Made by a program: the position numbers and the translations under genes. Positions 32,682 through 40,739 of a stretch of DNA of 64,000 nucleotides are shown piece after piece. Below the pieces are notes generated by a model. It was not told where the DNA came from. It saw nothing but the letters and a program-made list of their open reading frames with translations, and did not search any database. The DNA lies in NCBI GenBank assembly GCA_038828875.1, contig JAWBMQ010000003.1:65642-129641 (forward strand), in the 5' to 3' direction. Source of the DNA: JAWBMQ01 sp038828875 (GTDB taxonomy: Archaea > Nanobdellota > Nanobdellia > Woesearchaeales > JAWBMQ01). Within the stretch, counting starts at the first letter, position 1. Every line of letters begins with the position of its first letter.

Positions 32682-32700
32682 ATTTTTCTTTTTTATTTTT
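32682..32700 (+). terminator. T-rich terminator-like tract after peroxiredoxin
   Basis: Runs TTTTT, TTTTTT and TTTTT follow the stop by about 25 bases. Its complement could also lie at the end of the facing AS-AR pseudogene. Confidence 0.4.
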
Positions 32701-32710
32701 ACATAAAGAT

Positions 32711-33686
32711 TTATTGTCCTGGGATTCTTGGAAATAATTGTACATCTTTAATATGCTTCTTTCCTGTTACAAATCCAATCAACCTTTCTACTCCAAATCC
32801 TGCTCCAGCACTAGGTACTAATAACTTTCTTTTTGCCAATTCTATGAAAGTTTCATATTTTTTTAACATTTCTGGCTTTTTGCTCAATTTTCTAACAATA
32901 ATATCGTAATCTGTCTCTCTCTCGCCGCCACTTAATGCTTCTCCAAAGCCTTCTGGATAAATTAAATCATAGTTGAAGTAATGTCCTGGATTAGCAGGAT
33001 CTTCCTTATTATAGAATTCACTTACATCATCAAACAACCAAAAAGGTTCATCTGTATCTTTCGAAGCTTCTATAACCCAATCTCCTTGATATTTTTCTTG
33101 CAATTCTGAGCTGTATATTTCTTAAAAGGTCTCTTTGGAATTTTTAATGTTCTTTCTTGAAGAGCTAACAATTCGCTATGATCTTTATTTAGCTTAGTAA
33201 TCAACGTTACCATAAATTCTTCTATCAAATCAAAAACATCTTCTCTTTTTGCATAAGCAATTTCAAAATCTACTTGAGAAAATTCAAAACAATGCCTTCT
33301 AGTGTATTGCTTTGAAACATTTTCAATTCTAACATTTGGAGAAATTATGAATATCTTTTTAGCTCCTGAAATCAATGCAGTTTGCTTATGTAAAATCATA
33401 CTTTGAGTTAGCATCAATTTTTGATCATATACCTCTAACGTTGATGTTGGAGTTAATGGTGAAGTTAGATCTGCAATAACTGGATCTGTTACTGTTGAAA
33501 GGATTACATGTATAAATTGATAAAAACCTTTAGAATCAAAAAAATCAACAATTTCCTTTAAAATTATTGTCTACAAATCTAATATTTTTATTGTTTCTTT
33601 CAAATGATCTATAAAAGAATCTAAATCATCTTTTATTGTTGTAAAACATCGGCCATCTTCAATAGTTTCTGATTCCTTAATTCCAT
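32711..33686 (-). pseudogene. Decayed archaeal asparagine synthetase (AS-AR) copy 1
   Basis: Homology to the intact copy at 35218-36180 runs along the whole length but the frame is broken. A one-base indel near 33105-33117 shifts the frame after RPFKKYTAQ, so the C-terminal 130 residues are read separately. An in-frame TAG (33573-33571) replaces a codon in the N-terminal region, and the first codons (MELRNQ..., ending in TAA) are also out of frame with the rest. It differs from the other copies throughout, so it was once a separate paralogue. Motif 3 (GFGVERLIGFVTGKKHIKDVQLFPR) is still intact. Confidence 0.85.
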
Positions 33687-34680
33687 GATTTTTTGTTTAA
33701 AACATAAAACAATTATATAAATTTAATTTTTGCTCAATTAGCTATCATTAAATAGAAAAGCATAAAAACCTTATTTAAAAAGAAAAAATAAAAAATATTT
33801 ATAAAATGAAAATCATTCCAATTTTTATCCCTGCCTAGCTCAATTGGTAGAGCGGTCGGCTGTAGATGTCGTAACGATGTTGCAAATTGCAAAAAATGAG
33901 TTACGATCAGCCGATACCGACAGGTTCCCGGTTCGAGTCCGGGGGCAGGGATTTTTACATAAAAACCTGTTCTCCTGGGATTCTTGGAAATAATTGTACA
34001 TCTTTAATATGCTTCTTTCCTGTTACAAATCTAACTAATCTTTCTACACCAAAACCTCCGCCTGCACTTGGCACTAATAACTTTCTTTTTGCTAATTCAA
34101 AAAATGTAGGATACTTAAGAATTATGTCCTCTCTTTTATTTTCGCTTAATTTTCTAACGATAATATCGTAATCTGTCTCTCTCTCGCCGCCGCTTAATGC
34201 TTCTCCAAAGCCTTCTGGATAAATCAAATCATAATTTAAAAAATGGCCTTTGTTTTTTGGATCTTCTTTATCATAAAACTCTCTCTTATGATCTAAAACC
34301 CAAAATGGATCTGTAGCATCTTTAGAAGCCTTAAATTCCCAATCTTTACCATACTTTTCTTCTAATTCATAGGTTGTAAATATTTTAAAAGGTCTCTTAG
34401 GTATTGCTAATGATCTACCTAATTTTTTCAACAAATCTTCATGCTTGGTAGTTACTTTTTTTATTATTCTAACAAGCAATTCTTCTATCAAATCAAAAAC
34501 ATCTTCTCTTTTTGCATAAGCAATTTCAAAATCTACTTGTGAAAATTCAAAACAATGCTTTCCTGTATCTTTTCTAGAATCATCTTCTAACCTTACATTA
34601 GGAGATACGATAAAAATTCTTTTCATTCCTGAAATCAATGCAGTTTGCTTATGTAAAATCATACTTTGAGTTAGCATCAA
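33418..34680. repeat. 1263-bp tandem repeat, unit A
   Basis: This is nearly identical to 34681-35943. It contains the 5' remnant of AS-AR copy 1, a spacer, tRNA-Tyr and the C-terminal part of AS-AR copy 2. Visible differences include 33441 T/34704 G and 33471 C/34734 T. The edges fall in a segment shared by all three AS-AR copies, so they cannot be fixed to a base. Confidence 0.9.
33829..33951 (+). tRNA. tRNA-Tyr (anticodon GUA) with 50-nt intron, copy 1
   Basis: Acceptor CCCTGCC pairs with GGCAGGG, giving the archaeal C1-G72 pair of tRNA-Tyr, and the discriminator is A33951. The D arm is GCTC-AATTGGTA-GAGC, and the T arm is CCCGG-TTCGAGT-CCGGG. Removing 33866-33915 joins CTGTAG to A, giving loop CTGTAGA (anticodon GTA) on stem GTCGG/CCGAC. 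The intron contains helix TCGTAAC/GTTACGA. Its end CAGCCGAT can also pair with the 5' anticodon stem region GTCGGCTG, an alternative fold. The gene ends three bases from the stop codon of the opposing AS-AR copy 2. Confidence 0.92.
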
Positions 34681-34949
34681 TTTTTGATCATATACCTCTA
34701 ACGGTGATGTTGGAGTTAATGGTGAAGTTAGATTTGCAATAACTGGATCTGTTACTGTTGAAAGGATTACATGTATAAATTGATAAAAACCTTTAGAATC
34801 AAAAAAATCAACAATTTCCTTTAAAATTATTGTCTACAAATCTAATATTTTTATTGTTTCTTTCAAATGATCTATAAAAGAATCTAAATCATCTTTTATT
34901 GTTGTAAAACATCGGCCATCTTCAATAGTTTCTGATTCCTTAATTCCAT
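33955..34949 (-). pseudogene. Hybrid AS-AR copy 2, N-terminus broken
   Basis: The C-terminal 241 codons (ATG 34680 to 33955) are intact and almost identical to copy 3, including motifs 2 and 3. Upstream of 34681 it instead matches decayed copy 1, with the same in-frame TAG (34836-34834) and the same broken first codons. A short patch around 34500-34520 reads YAKRED as in copy 1 rather than YAKKED as in copy 3. It is a recombinant made by crossing over between copies 1 and 3. A product from ATG 34680 would lack the first ~80 residues, so function is doubtful. Confidence 0.85.
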
Positions 34950-35943
34950 GATTTTTTGTTTAAAACATAAAACAATTATATAAATTTAATTTTTGCTCAA
35001 TTAGCTATCATTAAATAGAAAAGCATAAAAACCTTATTTAAAAAGAAAAAATAAAAAATATTTATAAAATGAAAATCATTCCAATTTTTATCCCTGCCTA
35101 GCTCAATTGGTAGAGCGGTCGGCTGTAGATGTCGTAACGATGTTGCAAATTGCAAAAAATGAGTTACGATCAGCCGATACCGACAGGTTCCCGGTTCGAG
35201 TCCGGGGGCAGGGATTTTTACATAAAAACCTGTTCTCCTGGGATTCTTGGAAATAATTGTACATCTTTAATATGCTTCTTTCCTGTTACAAATCTAACTA
35301 ATCTTTCTACACCAAAACCTCCGCCTGCACTTGGCACTAATAACTTTCTTTTTGCTAATTCAAAAAATGTAGGATACTTAAGAATTATGTCCTCTCTTTT
35401 ATTTTCGCTTAATTTTCTAACGATAATATCGTAATCTGTCTCTCTCTCGCCGCCGCTTAATGCTTCTCCAAAGCCTTCTGGATAAATCAAATCATAATTT
35501 AAAAAATGGCCTTTGTTTTTTGGATCTTCTTTATCATAAAACTCTCTCTTATGATCTAAAACCCAAAATGGATCTGTAGCATCTTTAGAAGCCTTAAATT
35601 CCCAATCTTTACCATACTTTTCTTCTAATTCATAGGTTGTAAATATTTTAAAAGGTCTCTTAGGTATTGCTAATGATCTACCTAATTTTTTCAACAAATC
35701 TTCATGCTTTGTAGTTACTTTTTTTATTATTCTAACAAGCAATTCTTCTATCAAATCAAAAACATCCTCTTTTTTAGCATAAGCAATTTCAAAATCTACT
35801 TGTGAAAATTCAAAACAATGCTTTCCTGTATCTTTTCTAGAATCATCTTCTAACCTTACATTAGGAGATACGATAAAAATTCTTTTCATTCCTGAAATCA
35901 ATGCAGTTTGCTTATGTAAAATCATACTTTGAGTTAGCATCAA
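34681..35943. repeat. 1263-bp tandem repeat, unit B
   Basis: This is the second unit of the tandem duplication. It contains the 5' remnant of AS-AR copy 2, spacer, tRNA-Tyr copy 2 and the C-terminal part of intact AS-AR copy 3. See unit A for the matching base differences. Confidence 0.9.
35092..35214 (+). tRNA. tRNA-Tyr (anticodon GUA) with 50-nt intron, copy 2
   Basis: This is identical to 33829-33951, displaced by 1263 bases, including its intron (35129-35178) and AT-rich upstream region. It faces intact AS-AR copy 3, with three bases between the tRNA end and the stop codon. Confidence 0.92.
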
Positions 35944-36180
35944 TTTTTGATCATAAACATCAACTTGTAACGTTTTTTTAACTGTACTACTTGGATCTGG
36001 AGCTAAAGGATCGGTAACAGTAGAAAGAATTACAGGCATCAACTGATTGAATTCTTTTTCAACAAAATAATTAACAATTTCTTGTAAAATTGTTGTTTGT
36101 ATTGGAATTATTTCGGCTACCATTTTCATATGCTCTAAAAAAGTTTTCAAATCTTTTTCATACTGTTGCATTTTTACCAC
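35218..36180 (-). CDS. Archaeal asparagine synthetase (AS-AR, AsnRS-derived), intact copy 3
   Basis: The protein has 320 residues. It is a class II aminoacyl-tRNA synthetase core without the N-terminal anticodon-binding OB domain. Motif 2 lies in IFIVSPNVRLEDDSRKDTGKHCFEFSQVDFE, motif 3 in GGGFGVERLVRFVTGKKHIKDVQLFPR, and LMLTQSMILHKQ and NYDLIYPEGFGEALSGGERE match the AS-AR enzyme known from Pyrococcus abyssi. AS-AR makes asparagine from aspartate, ammonia and ATP through an aspartyl-adenylate. ATG 36180 has GAGGTGGTAAAA upstream. A divergent Lrp/AsnC regulator starts 150 bases away, suggesting control by asparagine or amino-acid supply. Confidence 0.9.
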   Translation of the reverse strand: MVKMQQYEKDLKTFLEHMKMVAEIIPIQTTILQEIVNYFVEKEFNQLMPVILSTVTDPLAPDPSSTVKKTLQVDVYDQKLMLTQSMILHKQTALISGMKRIFIVSPNVRLEDDSRKDTGKHCFEFSQVDFEIAYAKKEDVFDLIEELLVRIIKKVTTKHEDLLKKLGRSLAIPKRPFKIFTTYELEEKYGKDWEFKASKDATDPFWVLDHKREFYDKEDPKNKGHFLNYDLIYPEGFGEALSGGERETDYDIIVRKLSENKREDIILKYPTFFELAKRKLLVPSAGGGFGVERLVRFVTGKKHIKDVQLFPRIPGEQVFM

Positions 36181-36285
36181 CTCTTTTAGAAAATAAAAAT
36201 TATCAAGAATTTTATATAAAATTATTTTAAAAAAACGAGAACAAAATGCAAATTTTTACTATAATTTTTGAAAAAAATAAAACAT

Positions 36286-36315
36286 TGTTCAAAATAAAAA
36301 AATTTAAATTGAACA
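36286..36315. promoter_or_regulatory. Inverted repeat flanking the lrp/asnC promoter
   Basis: Perfect inverted repeat TGTTCAA (36286-36292) / TTGAACA (36309-36315), with AT-rich sequence and a TATA-like AAATTTAAAT (about 36299-36308) between the arms. The TATA box is about 26 bases ahead of ATG 36330. An Lrp/AsnC dimer bound here would cover the promoter, suggesting autoregulation, possibly also of the divergent AS-AR gene. Confidence 0.5.
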
Positions 36316-36329
36316 TAATTTATCATTAA

Positions 36330-36803
36330 ATGAGAAAAATGAAATTAGACAAAAAGGATTTTAAGCTTATTGAATATATGCAAGAAAATGGAAGAGAAAG
36401 TATTAGAAATATTGCAAAAGATTTATCATTAAAACCTACATCAGTATTCACAAGATTAAAAAAATTGGAAAAAGAAGGAATTATTGAAAAATACTCTGCT
36501 GTTATTTCTAAAGAAAAATTAGGTTATAATGTTATAGGTTTCGTTTTAATAACATATAAAAAATCTCATCTTTCACAAGAGGAATTAGCGTTAAAATTGA
36601 AAAAATTCAATCAAATACTTGAAGTGCATATAATTGCTGGTGAATGGGATTTATTATTAAAAATTGTAGAAAAAGATATTCAAAGTTTAGGAGAATTTAT
36701 AACGAATAAATTAAGAAACATTCCTGAAATTGAAAAAACAGAAACATTGATTGTTTTGAAAACATTAAAAGAGACAAATAATATAAAAATATTTGAAGAA
36801 TGA
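36330..36803 (+). CDS. Lrp/AsnC-family transcriptional regulator
   Basis: The protein has 157 residues. The winged helix (about 6-60: KDFKLIEYMQENGRESIRNIAKDL, then KPTSVFTRLKKLEKEGII) is followed by the RAM ligand-binding domain (70-150), with VIGFVLITYKK, VHIIAGEWDLLLKIVEKD and IPEIEKTETLIVLKT in the expected order. Lrp/AsnC proteins sense amino acids. Its place directly divergent from the asparagine synthetase gene suggests an AsnC-like function. ATG 36330 looks leaderless. It converges on the polD small-subunit gene, ending six bases from that stop codon. Confidence 0.9.
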   Translation: MRKMKLDKKDFKLIEYMQENGRESIRNIAKDLSLKPTSVFTRLKKLEKEGIIEKYSAVISKEKLGYNVIGFVLITYKKSHLSQEELALKLKKFNQILEVHIIAGEWDLLLKIVEKDIQSLGEFITNKLRNIPEIEKTETLIVLKTLKETNNIKIFEE

Positions 36804-36808
36804 TGTTC

Positions 36809-39063
36809 TTAATTTTTATTTTTTGAAAAATTTAAGATTTTTACTTTCTTATCTTTAGCAAAATAAATTGGAACTTTACCTGGTTCAGGATGATGACCTA
36901 CCTTTTCTTGAAATGCGGTTCTATCTTGCCAGGTTGAAGAACAAATTAAATGAACTCCATTGTAATAATTATATGAAACTTTATGTACATGACCTGATGC
37001 AAAAATATGAGGTACTTGTTCAATTACTAAATAATCCTTAATATCTGGATAATATAAAGTTGAACCATAGCTAGGTCCTAGATGTCTTAATTTAAGCAAA
37101 TATTCCATTAAAAAGGAAATATTATCATATCCTCCTTTTTCTTTAACAATTNNNNNNNNNNNNNNNNNNNNNNNNNNNNNNNNNNNNNNNNNNNNNNNNN
37201 NNNNNNNNNNNNNNNNNNNNNNNNNNNNNNNNNNNNNNNNNNNNNNNNNATTACTAAATAATCCTTAATATCTGGATAATATAAAGTTGAACCATAGCTA
37301 GGTCCTAGATGTCTTAATTTAAGCAAATATTCCATTAAAAAGGAAATATTATCATATCCTCCTTTTTCTTTAACAATAGGAATTTCAGAAATGTAATAAT
37401 CAAAACTATAACCATGATAAAGCAATATTTTAAGTGAATTGTTTTTAGAATCATAGAATTCTACAATTGATGGATTACTTAACATAACTACATTTTTCAT
37501 ATCCCACAAGGATTTTGCAAGATAATATGGAATTACTGGCTGTGGTTCTGCAAGTCTAACAGCATCATGGTTTCCAGGAATAATGATAATTGGAATATGT
37601 TCTGGTATCTGCTTTAAATATTGTGCAAATTGCTCATATTGTTCAAATATATCAGTAATTGTTAATTCTTTATTTTGCTCTGAATAAATACCTACTCCAT
37701 CCACTAAATCTCCAACTATGAATATTGCCTTTATCTTCTTTGAAATTTCATTCAACAAAGGATTTGATGTTCTTTGATTTAACCAAGCTAAAAAAGATAA
37801 AAATTCATCTTCTAAAAATTGTTTAGATCCTACATGAACATCAGAAATAAAAACAAATACATCATCATCAGAGTAACTATTCTCAATAATAGGTACATCA
37901 GGAAGCATTATATCATCAACATAAAATCTTCCATTGTTATAACTACCAAAAAAACAAACAACAGCATCTAATGTTAAATTTTTTGCAATATTGAAAATTT
38001 CTCTTTTATTATTATTTACAACTACTTCAATAGAATCATAAAAATCTTCCAAATTTATAATAATGTTGCCAAATTTTTCATTTATGTTATTAATCATTCC
38101 AATAATAGCTACATTTTTTGCATTAAACTGTTTTAATCGATTAATCGTTAACAAATTACCTTTTAAATTAGCTCTGCTCTTGAGCATATCTGAAATAATA
38201 TTAAACCTTGATTTGAACAAATTGGTAAAATCTTGTACATCTAACTTTTTCACAGATTCCTTGTAATACATATTTACTGAAAAAGAATTATTAACTTTTG
38301 ATGCTAAATAATGCTCATAATCAAAAGGAAGTCTATTTTTCTCTAAATCGAAAAAAAAGTTTAATTTTTCTGTGTATTGAGTTTCATTTCTTCTTTTAGA
38401 TAATAAATATTTTGCAAAATCTATAACTTCTTCATCTTCTTGAGTTTCATTATTGTCTTCATTACTATTTTCTAAATTTTGAATTTGAATATTTTCTCTA
38501 AAACTTTCTTTTGTAGTTTTTTGAGGAATTTCTTTGTTAATTTCCTTAGGTTCTTCTACTATATTTATCTCAAAATTATTTTCTATTTTAGCTTCGCTAT
38601 TTTGTTCTTGAATATCATCTTGTATTTTTTGAAATTCATTATTTTCTATTTCTAAACTATTTAAGCTAAATTCTTCACTGTTTTCCTGTATGTAAATGTT
38701 ATATGCTGTAGAAAAATCAGAACCTATTTCAACATTGTTTTCCTGTTTCTTTTCTTCAAAAAGCTTCTCAAAAAGATCTATGTATTTTGTATAATTTACA
38801 ATATCTAACTTTTTCTGATACATTGCTGTAGATTTTTCAATATCGCTCCAATTTAAATTATGATTTGAATTTTTCAATGTTTTTTCAATCAACTTAAATA
38901 TATCTCTAGTAATAATAACTATATCACTTTGATAGTTTTCAGTATAAGTTCTTAAAATATCTTCAACTTCTCTTTCATTATAAGGTTCTAAATAAGATAT
39001 AAGGTCATCACTAACTAAAAAACCAAATTTCGTAAATAATTCGAAAATTTCTTTTTTTTTCAT
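36809..39063 (-). CDS. polB: DNA polymerase D small subunit (DP1), interrupted by an assembly gap
   Basis: The N-terminal third is acidic, Asn/Gln/Glu-rich linker. The calcineurin-like 3'-5' exonuclease domain has FISDVHVGSK, VGDLVDG, IPGNHD, LLYHGYSFDY and GHVHKVSY. The gene is cut by Ns 37152-37249, flanked by a 128-base direct repeat (37023-37150 and 37250-37377). Deleting one repeat copy and the Ns joins the two pieces in frame to a 675-residue protein with all motifs in order. It starts three bases after the orc1 stop and is probably co-transcribed with orc1. The large subunit DP2 is not in the window. Confidence 0.92.
37023..37150. repeat. 128-base direct repeat left of the N-gap
   Basis: Identical to 37250-37377 on the other side of the Ns, inside the polD DP1 gene. 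It looks like the unmerged overlap of two contigs. Confidence 0.9.
37152..37249. other. Scaffold gap (98 Ns)
   Basis: Undetermined bases inside the DP1 gene, bounded by identical 128-base ends. The gap is probably artificial because collapsing the repeat restores the reading frame. Confidence 0.95.
37250..37377. repeat. 128-base direct repeat right of the N-gap
   Basis: Second copy of the sequence at 37023-37150. The sequence continues into the rest of DP1 without further duplication. Confidence 0.9.
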
Positions 39064-39066
39064 TTT

Positions 39067-40266
39067 TTAATCCAAACCTAATTCTTTAGCAAGCAATGAT
39101 TTAATAATAGGATGTAACACTTTAGGATATGAAAGTTCTATATCTCTGGTTCTTCCATATCTACCTTGAGATATTAATTTTACATTTATTATTCCTAAAG
39201 AATCAAATTCATTTATGATATCTGAAACTCTTCTCTGTGTTAAAGGCCTGTTGCCAGTTTTCTTGATAATTTCTAAATACAAAGAATAAACTTCTCCAGT
39301 ATAAATTTTTTCATCTTTTTCACTTAAAAGAATTATTGAATAAAGCACAGCTTGATATTGCTTAGGTTGTGATTTTATCAAATCTATGTATTTATCACTT
39401 TCCATCTTATCTTGAGCTATGTCTAAATGCTTTACTGTTACTTTGTTTGAATTTTCTCTTTCTGCAATTTCTCCTGCTAGTCTTAGCAAATCAATAGCTC
39501 TTCTAGCATCTCCGTGCTCTTTAGCAGCATAAGCAGCACACTTTTCAATTAATCCTGGTTCTAAAACATCAGGTTTAAAAGCTAACTTAGCTCTATGATA
39601 AAGAATATCCTTAAGCTGTAAAGCATTATAAGGTTCAAAAATTAGACTTTCTTCAGAAAGAGATGATTTTATTCTAGGATCTATTTTGGATGTTAAATTT
39701 ATGTTGTTAGATATACCTATGATAGAAATAAAACTATGACTTAGTTCTTCATTTTTTCTTAGCAAAACATAAAGCAATTCATCACCTGCTTTATCGATAA
39801 GTTGATCAATTTCATCCAAAATTAATATAAGATATATCTTTCTATTTTCAATTATTTCAAAAAAACTTTTGTACAATGTTTGTGTTGGAACTCCTGTGTT
39901 AGGAACTTTTTTTCCAAAAACATCTAATAATTGTGCAAGAATTCTATATTCAGTATCTGCTTGTTTTTCTAATTTACAATTAAGATAAACTATTTTCAAA
40001 GGAAGATTATGTTGTTTGATAACCTTTTCTAACTCTCTTTTAAGATATTTTAAAGTTACAGTTTTACCAGTTCCTGTTTTTCCATAAACAAAAAGATTTG
40101 ATATTTTTGAAAATTTTAAAGAAGGAGCTATTATTTTAGAAATAGCATCAATTTCATTTTGTCTATGATCTAGTAATTCAGGAATATAAGAAGATGACAA
40201 CACAGAACGATCGTGAAAAATAGAATCTTTAGTTAGATACTTTTCAAAAAAATCAGTAAGATTCAT
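39067..40266 (-). CDS. orc1: Orc1/Cdc6 replication initiator
   Basis: The protein has 399 residues. The AAA+ part has Walker A GKTGTGKT (62-69), Walker B ILILDEIDQL (about 149-158), sensor 1 IIGISNNINL and an arginine-rich sensor 2 region (HGDARRAIDLLRLA). The C-terminal winged helix (TQRRVSDIINEFDSLGIINV) binds origin recognition boxes. It recognises the replication origin and helps load MCM. The gene is directly beside an origin with two ORB boxes (40397-40590), and is followed by polD DP1. This orc1-polD-oriC grouping is also seen in Pyrococcus. Confidence 0.95.
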   Translation of the reverse strand: MNLTDFFEKYLTKDSIFHDRSVLSSSYIPELLDHRQNEIDAISKIIAPSLKFSKISNLFVYGKTGTGKTVTLKYLKRELEKVIKQHNLPLKIVYLNCKLEKQADTEYRILAQLLDVFGKKVPNTGVPTQTLYKSFFEIIENRKIYLILILDEIDQLIDKAGDELLYVLLRKNEELSHSFISIIGISNNINLTSKIDPRIKSSLSEESLIFEPYNALQLKDILYHRAKLAFKPDVLEPGLIEKCAAYAAKEHGDARRAIDLLRLAGEIAERENSNKVTVKHLDIAQDKMESDKYIDLIKSQPKQYQAVLYSIILLSEKDEKIYTGEVYSLYLEIIKKTGNRPLTQRRVSDIINEFDSLGIINVKLISQGRYGRTRDIELSYPKVLHPIIKSLLAKELGLD

Positions 40267-40396
40267 TTTTCATTTAGAAGAAATCAAGGTTTAAAAAATT
40301 TCTTATGAATTTATAGTTATGTTTTTTTGATTTTATCGCAAATCAATTTTTGTAATTCATAAGTAATCATTATTTTACATTTTATAAAAATACACT

Positions 40397-40418
40397 CCCC
40401 TTTATTTCTTATGGAAAT
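40397..40418 (-). promoter_or_regulatory. Origin recognition box (ORB), left
   Basis: On the minus strand it reads ATTTCCATAAG then AAATAAAGGGG, matching the archaeal ORB dyad TTCCA..GAAA with a G-string. It matches the right ORB at 20 of 22 positions. The G-string points away from the AT-rich core. Confidence 0.85.
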
Positions 40419-40421
40419 TAT

Positions 40422-40440
40422 ATTTAACATATTGTTAAAT
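40422..40440. repeat. Inverted repeat in origin core
   Basis: ATTTAACA-TAT-TGTTAAAT, eight-base arms with a three-base centre, four bases inside the left ORB. Confidence 0.8.
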
Positions 40441-40456
40441 TTTTTATACTTAATTG

Positions 40457-40478
40457 AATTTTTCAATATTGAAAAATT
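40457..40478. repeat. 22-base perfect palindrome in origin core
   Basis: AATTTTTCAAT followed by its reverse complement ATTGAAAAATT, with no loop. It can form a cruciform or bind a symmetric dimer. It lies in the probable DNA-unwinding element. Confidence 0.85.
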
Positions 40479-40568
40479 ATAAATAATATACTATTTGTTT
40501 TTTGTTTTTTTTTTTTTTTCAATAAACTTTAAAAATCAGAAATAAAAACATAAATTAATAAGACTATA

Positions 40569-40590
40569 ATTTCCACTAGAAATAAAGGGG
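40569..40590 (+). promoter_or_regulatory. Origin recognition box (ORB), right
   Basis: ATTTCCACTAG then AAATAAAGGGG, the archaeal ORB pattern in opposite orientation to the left box. Its G-string ends one base before tRNA-Ser at 40592. Confidence 0.88.
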
Positions 40591-40591
40591 T

Positions 40592-40675
40592 GCCGGGGTC
40601 GCATAATCAGGTAGTGCGCCTGCCTCGAGAGCAGGTGCCCGAAAGGGCGTGAGGGTTCAAATCCCTCTCCCGGCG
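40592..40675 (+). tRNA. tRNA-Ser (anticodon CGA)
   Basis: Acceptor GCCGGGG pairs with TCCCGGC (one G-U), discriminator G40675. The anticodon stem CCTGC/GCAGG encloses loop CTCGAGA, anticodon CGA. A long variable arm TGCCCGAAAGGGCGT is typical of serine tRNAs, and the T arm is GAGGG-TTCAAAT-CCCTC. There is no intron. The gene starts one base after the ORB, so origin binding and tRNA transcription may interfere. Confidence 0.95.
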
Positions 40676-40739
40676 TACAATCATTGTAAATCTAATATTT
40701 TTTAAATAACAAAAACATAATTTAGTATAATTTATAAAA

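Larger units (their letters stand above)
40397..40590. other. Chromosomal replication origin (oriC)
   Basis: Two origin recognition boxes in inverted orientation bound a ~150-base, extremely AT-rich core that includes two inverted repeats and a 15-T run. The origin lies upstream of orc1/cdc6 and beside tRNA-Ser. The region 40267-40591 has no gene. Confidence 0.85.

Noticed and set aside
33571..33573. In-frame TAG in AS-AR copy 1 as a possible recoded (pyrrolysine-like) codon
   Set aside because: The same copy has a frameshift near 33110 and a broken start region, and the intact copy 3 has no TAG. Decay explains it without recoding.
33887..34171. Plus-strand frame of 94 codons, present twice (also 35150-35434)
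   Set aside because: It is antisense to the conserved end of AS-AR and begins inside the tRNA-Tyr intron. It repeats only because the region is duplicated.
33418..35943. Tandem 1263-bp units dismissed as an assembly duplication
   Set aside because: The units differ at several scattered bases (for example 33441/34704 and 33471/34734), and copy 2 is a mosaic. This fits real duplication better than a duplicated contig, though read coverage should confirm it.
40495..40519. Long T-run in the origin as a terminator
   Set aside because: It lies in a gene-free region between the ORBs, too far from any stop codon. A role in the unwinding element is more likely.
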